Below are positions 1 through 9,971 of a DNA stretch of 64,000 nt, in pieces (the first letter of the stretch is position 1; every line of letters starts with the position of its first letter). Location: NCBI RefSeq assembly GCF_021601385.1, contig NZ_BQHO01000001.1:124001-188000 (forward strand), written 5' to 3'. A program made the translations under genes and the position numbers. Source of the DNA: Pseudomonas parasichuanensis (GTDB taxonomy: Bacteria > Pseudomonadota > Gammaproteobacteria > Pseudomonadales > Pseudomonadaceae). The notes beneath the pieces were generated by a model. That model was given only the letters and a program-made list of their open reading frames with translations, was not told where the DNA came from and ran no database searches.

Positions 1-908
1 CCGTTGCGCTGGAACTGCCGTTGCCCCCTCCGGGTGAAGACGTCGTCGGCCAGGTTCGGGTGATCAAGGCCAAGTACGAAGACACCTTCGCCGACATCGG
101 TACCGCCAACGACCTGGGCTATCTCGAAATGATCGCCGCCAACCCGGGCGTAGACCCTTGGTTGCCGGGCGCCGGCACCGAGATCATCCTGCCCACCCGT
201 TACATCCTGCCGCCCGGGCCGCGTGAAGGCATCGTCATCAACCTCGCCGAATACCGCCTCTACTATTACCCGAAAGGGCAGAACGTGGTGCACACGTTCC
301 CGCTGGGTATCGGTCGCGAGGGCTGGGGCTCGCCGATCGCCAACACCCGCATCACCGCCAAGACGCCGAACCCGACCTGGACGCCGCCTGCCTCCATCCG
401 CAAGGAACACGCTGCCGATGGTGACATCCTGCCCGCCGTGGTGCCGGCCGGCCCGGACAACCCGCTTGGGCCGTTCAAGTTCACCTTGGGCGTGCCGGGC
501 TATCTGATCCATGGTTCGAACAAGAAGTTTGGTATTGGCATGCGCACCAGTCACGGGTGCTTCCGCATGCTCAATAACAACGTGCTGACGCTGTCGAAGA
601 TGGTCCCGGTAAACACGCCGGTTCGCATCATCAACGAGCCTTACAAGTTCGGCCTCAGTGCTGGCAAAGTCTATCTCGAGGCGCACACGCCGCTGGACGA
701 CCAGGGCAACCCGTCAGTGGTCGACAAGCACACGGCCGTGATCAATGCGCTGCTCAAGCGTGAAGACCTGGCCAACAACTTGCGCATGAACTGGGACATG
801 GTGCGTGATGTGGTCGCCGCCGAAGATGGCATGCCGGTTGAAATCGCCGTCCCGGTCAATGGTGGTGGCGCACCGGTGGTCTCGAGCATTCCAGCCGAAC
901 TGCAGTAA
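1..908 (+). CDS. L,D-transpeptidase (YkuD family), 5'-truncated by the window edge
   Basis: The open frame runs in from the window edge in frame 3, so the true start and signal peptide lie outside. The visible part begins with a LysM-like stretch (VRVIKAKYEDTFADIG... to the PTRYILP segment). A YkuD catalytic domain follows, ending in the signature IHGS...SHGCFRM, where the Cys of SHGC is the nucleophile. By family knowledge these periplasmic enzymes form 3-3 peptidoglycan cross-links or attach a Braun-type lipoprotein to peptidoglycan. The convergent neighbour is the murein lipoprotein gene oprI, which makes a cell-envelope role attractive, but substrate choice is inference. A hairpin terminator follows the stop. 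Confidence 0.9.
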   Translation, partial: VALELPLPPPGEDVVGQVRVIKAKYEDTFADIGTANDLGYLEMIAANPGVDPWLPGAGTEIILPTRYILPPGPREGIVINLAEYRLYYYPKGQNVVHTFPLGIGREGWGSPIANTRITAKTPNPTWTPPASIRKEHAADGDILPAVVPAGPDNPLGPFKFTLGVPGYLIHGSNKKFGIGMRTSHGCFRMLNNNVLTLSKMVPVNTPVRIINEPYKFGLSAGKVYLEAHTPLDDQGNPSVVDKHTAVINALLKREDLANNLRMNWDMVRDVVAAEDGMPVEIAVPVNGGGAPVVSSIPAELQ

Positions 909-928
909 GCCATTCGCGGTTGTCGTAG

Positions 929-957
929 AGGCCTGCCTTAGTGCAGGCCTTTTTGTT
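929..957 (+). terminator. Rho-independent terminator of the L,D-transpeptidase gene
   Basis: An AGGCCTGC stem with its complement GCAGGCCT around a short loop is followed by TTTTTGTTTG, about 20 bases after the stop codon. Confidence 0.85.
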
Positions 958-984
958 TGTGCATACTACCTTTCACCAGGCAAT

Positions 985-1015
985 AAAAAAGCCGACCCAC
1001 AAGTGGGTCGGCTTC
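985..1015 (-). terminator. Rho-independent terminator of oprI
   Basis: The perfect arms GCCGACCCAC and GTGGGTCGGC are separated by two bases and flanked by an A-run on the plus strand, which is a U-run in the oprI transcript. This is a strong terminator, as expected for one of the most abundant transcripts in Pseudomonas. Confidence 0.9.
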
Positions 1016-1035
1016 TTAACAATCCGCGAGGATTA

Positions 1036-1287
1036 TTACTTGCGGCTGGCTTTGTCCAGCATACGCAGAGCGCGCTCGTTGGCTTCGTCAGCGGTTTGCT
1101 GAGCCTTCTGAGCAGCTGCCAGAGCGTCGTCAGCTTTGCGGTAAGCTTCGTCTGCACGAGCTTGGGCGCGAGCTGCTGCGTCTTCGGTAGCGGTCAGGCG
1201 AGCTTCGGTTTCTTTGGAGACGCTGCTGCAACCGGTAGCCAGAACTGCGGCCAGGGCCAGAGCAGAGAATTTCAGAACGTTGTTCAT
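1036..1287 (-). CDS. oprI: Major outer-membrane lipoprotein OprI (Lpp-type)
   Basis: The 83-residue protein has a lipoprotein signal ending in the lipobox LATGC; the Cys is lipidated after cleavage. The mature part is an Ala-rich heptad helix ([25 protein letters not shown]) ending in lysine-containing ASRK. By family knowledge the helix forms a trimer joining the outer membrane to peptidoglycan through the C-terminal Lys. I chose the ATG at 1287 because AAGGGGA lies just upstream and the residues before it in the open frame are not signal-like. Length matches OprI of other pseudomonads. Confidence 0.96.
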   Translation of the reverse strand: MNNVLKFSALALAAVLATGCSSVSKETEARLTATEDAAARAQARADEAYRKADDALAAAQKAQQTADEANERALRMLDKASRK

Positions 1288-1355
1288 CGTGTTCCCCTTC
1301 AAGGACTTTCTATTTAAATAGCCATCTCTCGGAAAAGAGAAACTGGCCGGCGTAC

Positions 1356-1383
1356 ATAGTACCCATTACTTGTAGTAAGTAAA
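1356..1383 (-). promoter_or_regulatory. Possible sigma-70 promoter of oprI
   Basis: On the minus strand TTTACT (1378-1383) and TACTAT (1356-1361) are separated by 16 bases, which would give a leader of about 60 bases before oprI. This is a match by eye only. Confidence 0.4.
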
Positions 1384-1787
1384 CTGACTGAGCGCAAGAA
1401 CTGCAAAAAAAATGTCGCTGGCGGGCAGCAGTGACGGGCTGTGCAGGGCATGTGTGAAAATTGTGTGAGACGCACGCAAGCGATTGTAGGTTGGGAACTT
1501 TTTTGTTGAACTAAGGGTGACTTCAACTGTCCCTGAGCGTCTTAGCCCAAAGAGCGTTCGGCGCGTATCATGCAACCAGGCCAGTGCGGCAAAACCGCGC
1601 TGTTGGATTTTCAGTCTGGCCGCTTGAGCAACCCCGCTTGTGCCGCCTACTATTTGTAGGTGCCCAGAGGCAGAACGATCCAGGTCGTGCAACTGTCCAA
1701 GGGGCAGAGGTGGCGCAGAGGTTCCCCGCCGGATAAAAACACATCGGTAAGGTATGGGTCTGCCGACAAGACCTGCGAGGAGTAGTG
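1384..1787. other. Intergenic region between divergent oprI and GNAT gene
   Basis: About 400 bases without a convincing gene. Short antisense open frames here have no recognisable domains and no good ribosome sites. The oprI control region should lie at the left and the GNAT promoter at the right. Nothing else is evident. Confidence 0.5.
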
Positions 1788-2069
1788 ATGAGCGAGACGC
1801 TGACCATCCACCATGACCAGGCCGGTCATCAATTCGAGACCAATGTGGACGGTCACCGGGCGTACCTCACGTACATGGACCTGGGCAAGCAGACGCTGGA
1901 CATCTACCGCACCTTCGTGCCCAACGCCCTGCGCGGGCGTGGCATCGCCGCCGCCTTGACCGAAAAGGCACTGGAATACGCCGAGCAGATGGGTTACACC
2001 GTCATCCCGTCCTGTTCGTACGTCGAGCGCTATATGGAGCGCCAGCAGCGCCACTCGAGCAAGGCCTGA
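1788..2069 (+). CDS. Small GNAT-fold N-acetyltransferase (YjdJ-like)
   Basis: This 93-residue protein belongs to the short Gcn5-related family. It contains the acetyl-CoA loop in RTFVPNALRGRGIAAALTEK and ends with a helix and the VIPSCSYVERYM strand typical of YjdJ-type proteins. The substrate is unknown. The ATG at 1788 follows GCGAGGAG closely and is preferred over the GTG immediately before it. It is convergent with the DAHP synthase gene and shares a terminator with it. Confidence 0.85.
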   Translation: MSETLTIHHDQAGHQFETNVDGHRAYLTYMDLGKQTLDIYRTFVPNALRGRGIAAALTEKALEYAEQMGYTVIPSCSYVERYMERQQRHSSKA

Positions 2070-2082
2070 AAACTTTACCGTA

Positions 2083-2121
2083 CACATGAAAACGCCGGGC
2101 AATGCCCGGCGTTTTCATGTG
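2083..2121. terminator. Bidirectional terminator between the GNAT and DAHP synthase genes
   Basis: A perfect 18-bp stem (CACATGAAAACGCCGGGC and its complement) surrounds a 3-base loop. A and T runs at the two sides allow it to act on both converging transcripts. Confidence 0.9.
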
Positions 2122-2129
2122 CGCAAGGG

Positions 2130-3206
2130 TTAGCCGCGCTGGCGCTGCGGCAGCACATCCTTGAGCTTGGCGTGCATGCTGCGCAGGGTTTTTTCGGTGG
2201 CCGCCCAGTCAATGCAGGCGTCGGTCACAGAGACGCCATACTGCAGCTCGTCCAGGTTCTTCGGAATGGCCTGGCAGCCCCAGTTCAGGTGGCTCTCGAC
2301 CATCAGGCCGATGATCGACTGGTTGCCTTCGAGGATCTGGTTGGCCACGTTTTCCATGACCAGCGGCTGCAGGGCCGGGTCCTTGTTGGAGTTGGCGTGG
2401 CTGCAGTCGACCATGATGTTGGCCTTGATCTTGGCCTTGGCCAGGTCCTGCTCGCACAGGGCGACGCTGACCGAATCGTAGTTGGGCTTGCCGTTGCCGC
2501 CGCGCAGTACCACGTGGCCATAGGCGTTGCCTTTGGTGGTGACGATCGACACGCCACCCTCCTGGTTGATCCCCAGGAAGCGGTGCGGCTTGGAGACCGA
2601 CTGCAAGGCGTTGATCGCCACGGTCAGGCCGCCGTCGGTGCCGTTCTTGAAACCGACCGCCGAAGACAGGCCCGAGGCCATTTCGCGGTGAGTCTGCGAT
2701 TCGGTGGTGCGGGCGCCGATGGCCGACCAGCTGATCAGGTCCTGCAGATACTGCGGCGAGATCGGGTCGAGCGCTTCGGTGGCGGTAGGCAGGCCCATTT
2801 CGGCCAGGTCGAGCAGCAGCTTGCGGCCAATGTGCAGGCCGTCCTGGATCTTGAACGAGTCGTCCAGGTAGGGGTCGTTGATCAGGCCTTTCCAGCCTAC
2901 GGTGGTGCGCGGCTTTTCGAAGTACACGCGCATGACCAGGTACAGGGTGTCCGAGACTTCCTCGGCCAGTACCTTCAGGCGCTCGGCATATTCGTGGGCA
3001 GCCTTGATGTCATGGATGGAGCACGGGCCGACCACCACGAACAGGCGGTGATCCTTGCCGTCGAGGATATTGCGCACCACTTCGCGGCCGGCAGTCACGG
3101 TCTGCAGGGCTTTGGCGCTGAGAGGGATTTCCTTCTTGAGCTGATCAGGGGTGATCAAGGTCTCGTTGGAGGCAACGTTCAAGTCATCGATCGGTAAATC
3201 AGCCAT
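2130..3206 (-). CDS. aroF: 3-deoxy-7-phosphoheptulonate (DAHP) synthase, class I
   Basis: The 358-residue enzyme condenses phosphoenolpyruvate and erythrose 4-phosphate in the first step of the shikimate pathway. It has the class I hallmarks: VVVGPCSIHD near residue 60 (metal-binding Cys), the KPRTTVGWKG segment, GARTTESQTHRE, and the C-terminal metal ligands in DCSHANSNKDP and ESHLNWG. Length equals the AroF/G/H family. The start MADLPID is chosen because the extra 13 upstream residues are not family-like. Which amino acid inhibits this isozyme cannot be judged, so the symbol is approximate. Confidence 0.93.
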   Translation of the reverse strand: MADLPIDDLNVASNETLITPDQLKKEIPLSAKALQTVTAGREVVRNILDGKDHRLFVVVGPCSIHDIKAAHEYAERLKVLAEEVSDTLYLVMRVYFEKPRTTVGWKGLINDPYLDDSFKIQDGLHIGRKLLLDLAEMGLPTATEALDPISPQYLQDLISWSAIGARTTESQTHREMASGLSSAVGFKNGTDGGLTVAINALQSVSKPHRFLGINQEGGVSIVTTKGNAYGHVVLRGGNGKPNYDSVSVALCEQDLAKAKIKANIMVDCSHANSNKDPALQPLVMENVANQILEGNQSIIGLMVESHLNWGCQAIPKNLDELQYGVSVTDACIDWAATEKTLRSMHAKLKDVLPQRQRG

Positions 3207-3366
3207 CGTGTTACTCGTCAGGTCACGGGTGCCGGCCGCCAGCAATCCCCGTGCGGCCCAGCAGCAGATTGTTCGCAGCGGGGAGGCCGAACCTTAACGC
3301 GTTAGCGGGGGCGCGACAATGGGCTGGGGCCCGTCGATACGGGGTTTTTGCGGGCGCAGCGGCGAT

Positions 3367-3798
3367 TCAGGCGGGTGAGGCGCCCAGGCTGGCCTCGGAA
3401 AAGGCCTCGGCATGCAGGCTGATCCACTGCGCGGCCAACTGTTGCGCCATGCTGCTGCCAAGGTCGGCCTGGGCGTGCTCCAGGCAATAGTGCTGGATCT
3501 GGCAGGCCTGTTCGCCCATGCGTGCACCGAACAGCGCCTGGCGGTCGGTGAAGGCCACGCCCACTCGATAGCCCTGATCAAGCCGTTGGCACCAGGCGAC
3601 ATAGCCGGGGTAATGTGCGTCGAGCCCCAGCGAGGGAATCAGCACGTCGACGGCAGTGCCGCGACGGTAAGCGCGTGGCTGGTTGCAGGCGATGCCGCCG
3701 AGGCCCTGGGTATAGAGGTGGCGACGAAACAGGCTGGACGTGGGGCGAAGGGTGAGTTCGACCGGGATGTCATCCGGATGAGGCAGGTATCCGCACAT
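3367..3798 (-). CDS. PilZ-domain protein (possible c-di-GMP receptor)
   Basis: The 143-residue protein begins MCGYLPHPDDIPVEL and has a PilZ-like beta-barrel pattern; QPRAYRRGTAVDVLIPSL is the middle segment. The canonical c-di-GMP motifs RxxxR and D/NxSxxG are only weakly recognisable (RAYRRG could be the arginine part), so nucleotide binding is uncertain. It stands alone between aroF and a ketopantoate reductase gene. Confidence 0.65.
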   Translation of the reverse strand: MCGYLPHPDDIPVELTLRPTSSLFRRHLYTQGLGGIACNQPRAYRRGTAVDVLIPSLGLDAHYPGYVAWCQRLDQGYRVGVAFTDRQALFGARMGEQACQIQHYCLEHAQADLGSSMAQQLAAQWISLHAEAFSEASLGASPA

Positions 3799-3909
3799 GC
3801 TCGACTCCGTGTCGATTATTTGACCTTCTTTGCCCCAGTATAGTGAGGGATCGAAAACCAGCTGATTTACGTGTTAAAAAACGACGAACACACCAGCAGG
3901 AGATAAGGC

Positions 3910-4857
3910 ATGCAGGTTCGCAATGCTCGCATCGGCATCATTGGCAGTGGGGCTATTGGCGGCTTTTATGGCCTGATGCTGGCCCGTGCCGGCTTCGATG
4001 TGCATTTTTTGCTGCGCAGTGAGTACACCGCGGTGCGCGAGCGCGGGCTGACGCTCGACAGCGCGTTGCACGGCCAGTTGCATCAGCAGGTCCAGGCCTA
4101 CACCAGTGCTGCCGGCATGCCGCCGTGCGATTGGTTGCTGGTGGGCGCCAAGGCGACCAGCAATGGCGAGCTGGCGCCGTCGATCGTCCAGGCGGCGGCA
4201 CCCGGCGCCAAGGTGGTCTTGCTGCAGAACGGCCTGGGGGTGGAAGACCAGCTGCGCCCGGCACTGCGCCCGGACATGCACTTGCTCGGTGGCCTGTGCT
4301 TCATCTGCGTGAATCGCGAGCGCCCTGGGGTAATCCGCCATCAGGCGTTGGGTGCGGTCAACCTCGGCTACCACAGCGGGCCGGCGGCCGATGCCGGGCT
4401 GGCGGTGGTGGAAGAGGGCGCGGGGCTGTTCCGCGCAGCCGGCATCGACTCCCAGGCCATGCTCGACCTCGACCAGGCGCGCTGGCAGAAACTGGTGTGG
4501 AACGTGCCGTATAACGGTCTTTCGGTATTGCTCAAGGCCAGCACAACCCCTCTGATGAGTGACCCTGACAGCCGCGAGCTGATCCAGGCCTTGATGGCCG
4601 AAGTGGTCGAAGGTGCGCGTGCTTGCGGGCTGGTGCTGCCGGACGGGTACGCCGAGCACCTGTTCCGGGTGACCGAGCAGATGCCGGACTACTGGCCGAG
4701 CATGTATCACGATCACGCCGCGCAGCGGCCGCTGGAGTTGCAGGCTATCTATGCCGAGCCGCTGGCCAGGGCGCATGCGGCCGGTTGCCGACTGCCGCGG
4801 ATCGAGGCGCTGTATCAGGCGCTGGCCTTCATCGACCGACGTAACCGGCAAGCCTGA
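3910..4857 (+). CDS. Putative 2-dehydropantoate 2-reductase (PanE/ApbA family)
   Basis: The 315-residue NADP-dependent reductase starts with the Rossmann motif IGIIGSGAIGGFYG. It has the PanE-type catalytic lysine region in RWQKLVWNVPYNGLS and a C-terminal all-helical domain. By family it reduces ketopantoate for pantothenate synthesis, but pseudomonads carry several paralogues, so the substrate is not certain. The ATG follows CAGGAGATAAGGC. No pan genes are nearby. Confidence 0.8.
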   Translation: MQVRNARIGIIGSGAIGGFYGLMLARAGFDVHFLLRSEYTAVRERGLTLDSALHGQLHQQVQAYTSAAGMPPCDWLLVGAKATSNGELAPSIVQAAAPGAKVVLLQNGLGVEDQLRPALRPDMHLLGGLCFICVNRERPGVIRHQALGAVNLGYHSGPAADAGLAVVEEGAGLFRAAGIDSQAMLDLDQARWQKLVWNVPYNGLSVLLKASTTPLMSDPDSRELIQALMAEVVEGARACGLVLPDGYAEHLFRVTEQMPDYWPSMYHDHAAQRPLELQAIYAEPLARAHAAGCRLPRIEALYQALAFIDRRNRQA

Positions 4858-4951
4858 GCGCCCCTGCAGCCCGCGCCGGACGGCAAAGCGGCGCCCGGTG
4901 GCGCTGCTAAGCTCAACCTTGCTCTGCCGCAACGGCAGTCGAGGAGGCCGA

Positions 4952-5461
4952 ATGATCCGCACCATGCTGTACGCCACCGACCTCGGTGTGTACGCACCTT
5001 TCGTCATGCAGCACGCCCTGGCCCTGGCGCGCACCTTCAACGCAGAGCTTTACGTGATTCACGCGGTCGAGCCCATGGGCCAGTTTGCCGAATCCCTGCT
5101 GCAGAGTTACCTCGATGAGCAAACCCTGGACGCGCTGCACAGTGAAGGGGTCAACACAGTGATGGCCGCGATCGAGCAGCGGGTGCTGGAGAATTTTCGT
5201 GACGAACTGGGCGAGGAAGCCGACCTGGCCCTGATAAAGGCGGTGCGGGTGCGCCAGGGTGACCCGGCGCAGGTCATCCTCGAGCAGGCGCATCGCCTGA
5301 GTGTCGACCTGCTTATTTTCGGCAGCCACAGCGCCGGGGCGGGCGTTGGAGTGCCCATCGGTCGCACGGCGGTACGCCTGCTGCAGTTGTCGTCGGTACC
5401 CGTGTACATGGTGCCGTTGGCACAACACCTTGGGCGTAGGAAAACGGAAAGTCGGGAGTAG
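4952..5461 (+). CDS. Universal stress protein (UspA family)
   Basis: A 169-residue UspA-fold protein. It starts MIRTMLYATDLG with the ATP-site Asp after the first strand. Near the end it has LLIFGSHSAGAG and the PIGRTAVRLLQLSSVPVYMVP strand, matching the nucleotide-binding G-x2-G-x9-G(S/T) region. It lies 94 bases downstream of the reductase gene and has its own GAGGAGG ribosome site. Confidence 0.88.
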   Translation: MIRTMLYATDLGVYAPFVMQHALALARTFNAELYVIHAVEPMGQFAESLLQSYLDEQTLDALHSEGVNTVMAAIEQRVLENFRDELGEEADLALIKAVRVRQGDPAQVILEQAHRLSVDLLIFGSHSAGAGVGVPIGRTAVRLLQLSSVPVYMVPLAQHLGRRKTESRE

Positions 5462-5566
5462 GCAGTTTCGGGCAAAGGTAACAAAATAGTTCTAGATTTA
5501 TTTCCCAAGCCACTAATATAGTTATAACTCGTCGCTGCCAGCGCGCCGGTGGCCTACCGTCTTTGA

Positions 5567-6550
<984 letters not shown>

Positions 6551-6564
6551 ACGCAGCTGCAAGC

Positions 6565-6641
6565 TTCTAGCTGCAAGTGCCAAGAAAAAAGAGCAGGCCG
6601 CGTACGGACTGCTCTTTTTTCTTTTGGCTTGCAGCTAGAAA
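6565..6641. terminator. Bidirectional terminator between cysB and cysH
   Basis: The inner 15-bp stem is AAGAAAAAAGAGCAG with its complement (6582-6596 and 6609-6623), flanked by T-rich sequence on both strands. The outer arms TCTAGCTGCAAG and CTTGCAGCTAGA extend the stem. Confidence 0.88.
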
Positions 6642-6661
6642 CTTACAGCTGCTTCAGGCTT

Positions 6662-7396
6662 TCAGGCTTTGCTGATCAGGTTGCCCGCGTGCAGCCCGCA
6701 TTCTTTCTGTGTCGACTCCTCCCACCACCAGCGCCCCTCGCGCTCATGCTGGTTCGGCAGTACCGGGCGGGTGCACGGTTCGCAGCCGATGCTGATGAAA
6801 CCGCGCTCATGCAGGCTGTTGTAGGGCAGCTCGAGCATACGGATGTAGCCCCAGACTTCCTCGCTGCTCATCTGTGCCAGCGGGTTGAACTTGTACAGCG
6901 TGCGCTCCGGGGTGGAGAAGGCGCTGTCGATCTCCAGTGCCGCCACCTGGCTACGGGTGCCCGGGCTCTGGTCGCGGCGCTGGCCGGTGGCCCAGGCGCT
7001 GACCGTGGCCAGCTTGCGGCGCAGCGGCTCGATCTTGCGGATGCCGCAGCACTCGCCGTGGCCGTCCTTGTAGAAGCTGAACAGGCCTTTTTGCTGGACG
7101 AAGGGGTCGAGCTTGTCGCGGTCCGGGCTGAGGATTTCGATCGGCAGGTTGTAGTGCTCGCGCACCTGGTCGATGAAGCGGTAGGTTTCCGGATGCAGGC
7201 GCCCGGTGTCGAGGCTGAACACCTTGACCTGCTTGTTCAGCTTCCAGGCCATGTCCACCAGCACCACGTCTTCGGCGCCGCTGAACGAGATCCACAGGTC
7301 GTCGCCGAAGTGTTCGAAGGCGAGCTTGAGGATCTCCTGCGGGGACTTGCTGGCATAGGTCGCGGCCAGGGCGGCGACGTCGAAGGGTTGGCTCAT
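6662..7396 (-). CDS. cysH: Adenylyl-sulfate reductase, [4Fe-4S] type (CysH)
   Basis: The 244-residue assimilatory sulfonucleotide reductase reduces activated sulfate to sulfite using thioredoxin. The iron-sulfur cysteines are visible as ECCGIRK and CEPCTRP, the CC...CxxC pattern marking the APS-reducing form rather than the E. coli PAPS form. The catalytic Cys is in the C-terminal KECGLH. The substrate loop [13 protein letters not shown] is present. It converges on cysB, its probable activator. Confidence 0.95.
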   Translation of the reverse strand: MSQPFDVAALAATYASKSPQEILKLAFEHFGDDLWISFSGAEDVVLVDMAWKLNKQVKVFSLDTGRLHPETYRFIDQVREHYNLPIEILSPDRDKLDPFVQQKGLFSFYKDGHGECCGIRKIEPLRRKLATVSAWATGQRRDQSPGTRSQVAALEIDSAFSTPERTLYKFNPLAQMSSEEVWGYIRMLELPYNSLHERGFISIGCEPCTRPVLPNQHEREGRWWWEESTQKECGLHAGNLISKA

Positions 7397-7484
7397 CAGG
7401 CGGTTTCCATCGGGTGAGTGGCGCTATGCGCTCGTAGTGATCTGATGGTAACAAAAAATGGCAGAACAGACGCTCCGCGATGCC

Positions 7485-8828
7485 TCACAGCGCCTGCAGC
7501 GTCTCCAGCAGTACCCGCACCTTGGCGATCGATTCCTCATACTCGGCCTGCCAGTCGGAATCAGCCACCACCGCGCCGCCGCCCCAGCAACTGACCTGGC
7601 CGTCCTTGACCAGCAGGCTGCGAATGGCGATGGAACTGTCCATCTCGCCGCGCACGTCGATGTACAGCAGCGAGCCGCAATACAGTGCGCGGCGAGCGGG
7701 CTCCAGTTCATCGATGATCTGCATCGCCCGGATCTTCGGCGCGCCAGTGATCGAGCCACCCGGGAAGCTGCCGCCAATCAGGTCGAGTGCGTCTTTGCCG
7801 GGTGCCAGGCGCCCGGTGATGCTGCTGACCAAGTGGTGGACATTGGGGTAGCTCTCCAGGCTGAACAGCTCCGGCACCTTCACCGAGCCGATCTGGCAGG
7901 TGCGGCCGATGTCGTTGCGCAGCAGGTCGACGATCATCAGGTTCTCTGAACGATCCTTGGGGCTGGCCAGCAATTCGGCAGCGTTGCGCGCATCTGCAAC
8001 CGGGTCGGCGCAGCGCGGCCGGGTGCCCTTGATCGGGCGGGTTTCCACATCGCCCTGGCTAACGCGCACGAAGCGTTCCGGGGAAAAACTCAGCAGCGCC
8101 GTGCCGGCATCCAGCTGCTGGAAGCCGGAAAACGGCGTCGGGCAGGCGGCGCGCAGGGCCTGGTAGGCGTGCCACGGGTCGCCCTGGCAGGGCGCGCGAA
8201 AGCGTTGGGTCAGGTTGATCTGATAGCAGTCGCCCGCCTGGATGTACTGCTGGACCTTGTCGAACGCCGCGCGGTATTGCGCTGCGGACAGGTCGCCAGC
8301 CATGGGCGCGAGCAGCGTGAATACGCCGCTGTCGGCCTGGGCGGGCGCTTCGAACAGTTGGATCAGGCGCTGCCGCTCAGCGGCTTGCAGGCTGGGGTGG
8401 AACACCAATTGGCTGGTGCGTGCTTGATGGTCGCTGACCAGTGCCCAGGCATACAGGCCAAGCTGTGCGTCCGACAATCCCAGGTCATCGGCCGCCTGGG
8501 TGGGCAGTTGCTCCAGGCGGCGGCCGAAGTCGTAGCTCAGGTAGCCGATCAGGCCGCCGGCAAAGGGCAGCTCCACGCCGTCGGGCAGCTGCGCCGCCCC
8601 CAGCTCCGCCAGTGCCCTGCGCAGCCTCTGCAGGTAGGCCTGGCCCGGCTCTGCCGCGTATGCCTGCAGGTGCTGCAGCGGCCAGGCGCTGAACAGGTCG
8701 AAGCGTCCCCGTTCGGCACTGGGGCGGGCGCTGTCGAGCAGGATCGCGCCGGGCGCTGTACGCAGGCGTGCGAAGTAGTGCGCGGGGTCGGGCTGGTAGG
8801 GCAGGGGGTGGAGCGTACAGGTCGGCAT
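7485..8828 (-). CDS. pabB: Aminodeoxychorismate synthase component I (PabB)
   Basis: The 447-residue chorismate-utilising enzyme makes 4-amino-4-deoxychorismate for folate. The RPIKGTRPR motif contains the Lys that separates PabB from anthranilate synthase TrpE (which has PIAGT). The other signatures ENLMIVDLLRNDIGR and GGSFPGGSITGAPKIRAM are intact. I chose the start MPTCTLHPLPY because the 26 upstream residues are not family-like; the ribosome site is weak. The gene is monocistronic here and the glutaminase partner is not nearby. Confidence 0.93.
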   Translation of the reverse strand: MPTCTLHPLPYQPDPAHYFARLRTAPGAILLDSARPSAERGRFDLFSAWPLQHLQAYAAEPGQAYLQRLRRALAELGAAQLPDGVELPFAGGLIGYLSYDFGRRLEQLPTQAADDLGLSDAQLGLYAWALVSDHQARTSQLVFHPSLQAAERQRLIQLFEAPAQADSGVFTLLAPMAGDLSAAQYRAAFDKVQQYIQAGDCYQINLTQRFRAPCQGDPWHAYQALRAACPTPFSGFQQLDAGTALLSFSPERFVRVSQGDVETRPIKGTRPRCADPVADARNAAELLASPKDRSENLMIVDLLRNDIGRTCQIGSVKVPELFSLESYPNVHHLVSSITGRLAPGKDALDLIGGSFPGGSITGAPKIRAMQIIDELEPARRALYCGSLLYIDVRGEMDSSIAIRSLLVKDGQVSCWGGGAVVADSDWQAEYEESIAKVRVLLETLQAL

Positions 8829-8933
8829 CAGAATGGACGGCGATGAAAAAGCGAGGGGGCGATTGTAGACCTGTGTAGGAAATGCGCCTAGCACTGGCAG
8901 CGACATTCACATGTTGTGCAGGGCCTTGGGGGT

Positions 8934-8983
8934 TATCACGGGGCAAGTCGCATTGGCGCGCCGCTGCGACTTGCCCCCTGATA
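8934..8983. repeat. Inverted repeat between pabB and the ATP-grasp gene
   Basis: The arms at 8934-8952 and 8965-8983 pair over 19 positions with one mismatch (core GGGGCAAGTCGCA). There is no U-run, so it is more like a REP-type or processing hairpin than a terminator, although it ends 7 bases from the stop codon of the ATP-grasp gene. Confidence 0.7.
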
Positions 8984-8990
8984 ATGAGCA

Positions 8991-9971
8991 TCACTGCGGA
9001 TGCACGTGCCCGAACAAACCTTGCGCCACTTTTACCCGTTCTTCGGCGCTCTCGGTACGGCCTTCTTTGGCCAGTGCCTCGATGTGCGCCTCGATGGCAT
9101 GGGTGCGCTGGGTCAGGCCGCAGTCGTTGGCGATCTGGATGTTCAGGCCGGGGCGGGCATTGAGCTCGAGGATCAGCGGGCCCTTGTCCTGGTCCAGCAC
9201 CATGTCCACGCCGATGTAGCCCAGGCCGCACAGCTCGTAGCAGCTGGCGGCGAGTTTCATGAAGCCGTCCCAGTTCGGCAGTTGCACACCGTCCACCGCG
9301 TTGGTGGTGTCCGGGTGCTTGCTGATGATCTTGTTCAGCCAGGTACCGCGCAGGGTCATCCCGGTGCTCAGGTCGACCCCCACACCGATGGCGCCCTGGT
9401 GCAGGTTGGCCTTGCCGCCGGACTGGCGGGTTGGCAGGCGCAGCATGGCCATCACCGGGTAGCCCATCAGCACGATGATGCGGATGTCCGGCACACCTTC
9501 GTAGCTGATGCTCTTGAAGATCTGATCCGGGGTAACCCGGTACTCGATCAGCGCGCGGTCGCGGTGCCCGCCCAGCGAGTACAGGCCGGTGAGGATGCTG
9601 GAGATCTGATGCTCGATCTCCTCATGGCTGATGATCTTGCCGGAGACCGTGCGGTAGCGCTCTTCGAAGCGGTCGGCGATCACCAGGATGCCATCGCCGC
9701 CGGCACCCTGTGCCGGCTTGATGACGAAGTCGGTACGATCACCAATGATCTCGTTGAGCTTCTCGATCTGTTTCTCGGTCTCGATGATGCCGTACATCTC
9801 CGGCACATGGATGCCGGCCGCCAGCGCGCGCTCCTTGGTGATGATCTTGTCGTCGACAATCGGGTACAGGCTGCGTTTGTTGTACTTGAGTACGTAGTCC
9901 GCATTACGCCGGTTGATACCCATGATGCCCCGGGCCTCCAGGGCTTTCCACGTCTTGATCAGGCCGAACAT
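8991..9971 (-). CDS. Alpha-L-glutamate ligase-like ATP-grasp protein (RimK-related, RloB-type)
   Basis: The 326-residue ATP-grasp protein has the lysine-containing strand FVIKPAQGAGGDGILVI, the Mg/ATP-binding LELNARPGLNIQIAN and the IGVDMVLD segment. RimK-like ligases add glutamate or other amino acids to a carboxylate acceptor; the acceptor here is unknown. It overlaps the upstream seven-TM gene by one base and is third in a cassette with a retropepsin-like protease. I recall this trio being named Rlo in P. syringae osmotolerance work and use the name only as a pointer. Confidence 0.8.
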   Translation of the reverse strand: MFGLIKTWKALEARGIMGINRRNADYVLKYNKRSLYPIVDDKIITKERALAAGIHVPEMYGIIETEKQIEKLNEIIGDRTDFVIKPAQGAGGDGILVIADRFEERYRTVSGKIISHEEIEHQISSILTGLYSLGGHRDRALIEYRVTPDQIFKSISYEGVPDIRIIVLMGYPVMAMLRLPTRQSGGKANLHQGAIGVGVDLSTGMTLRGTWLNKIISKHPDTTNAVDGVQLPNWDGFMKLAASCYELCGLGYIGVDMVLDQDKGPLILELNARPGLNIQIANDCGLTQRTHAIEAHIEALAKEGRTESAEERVKVAQGLFGHVHPQ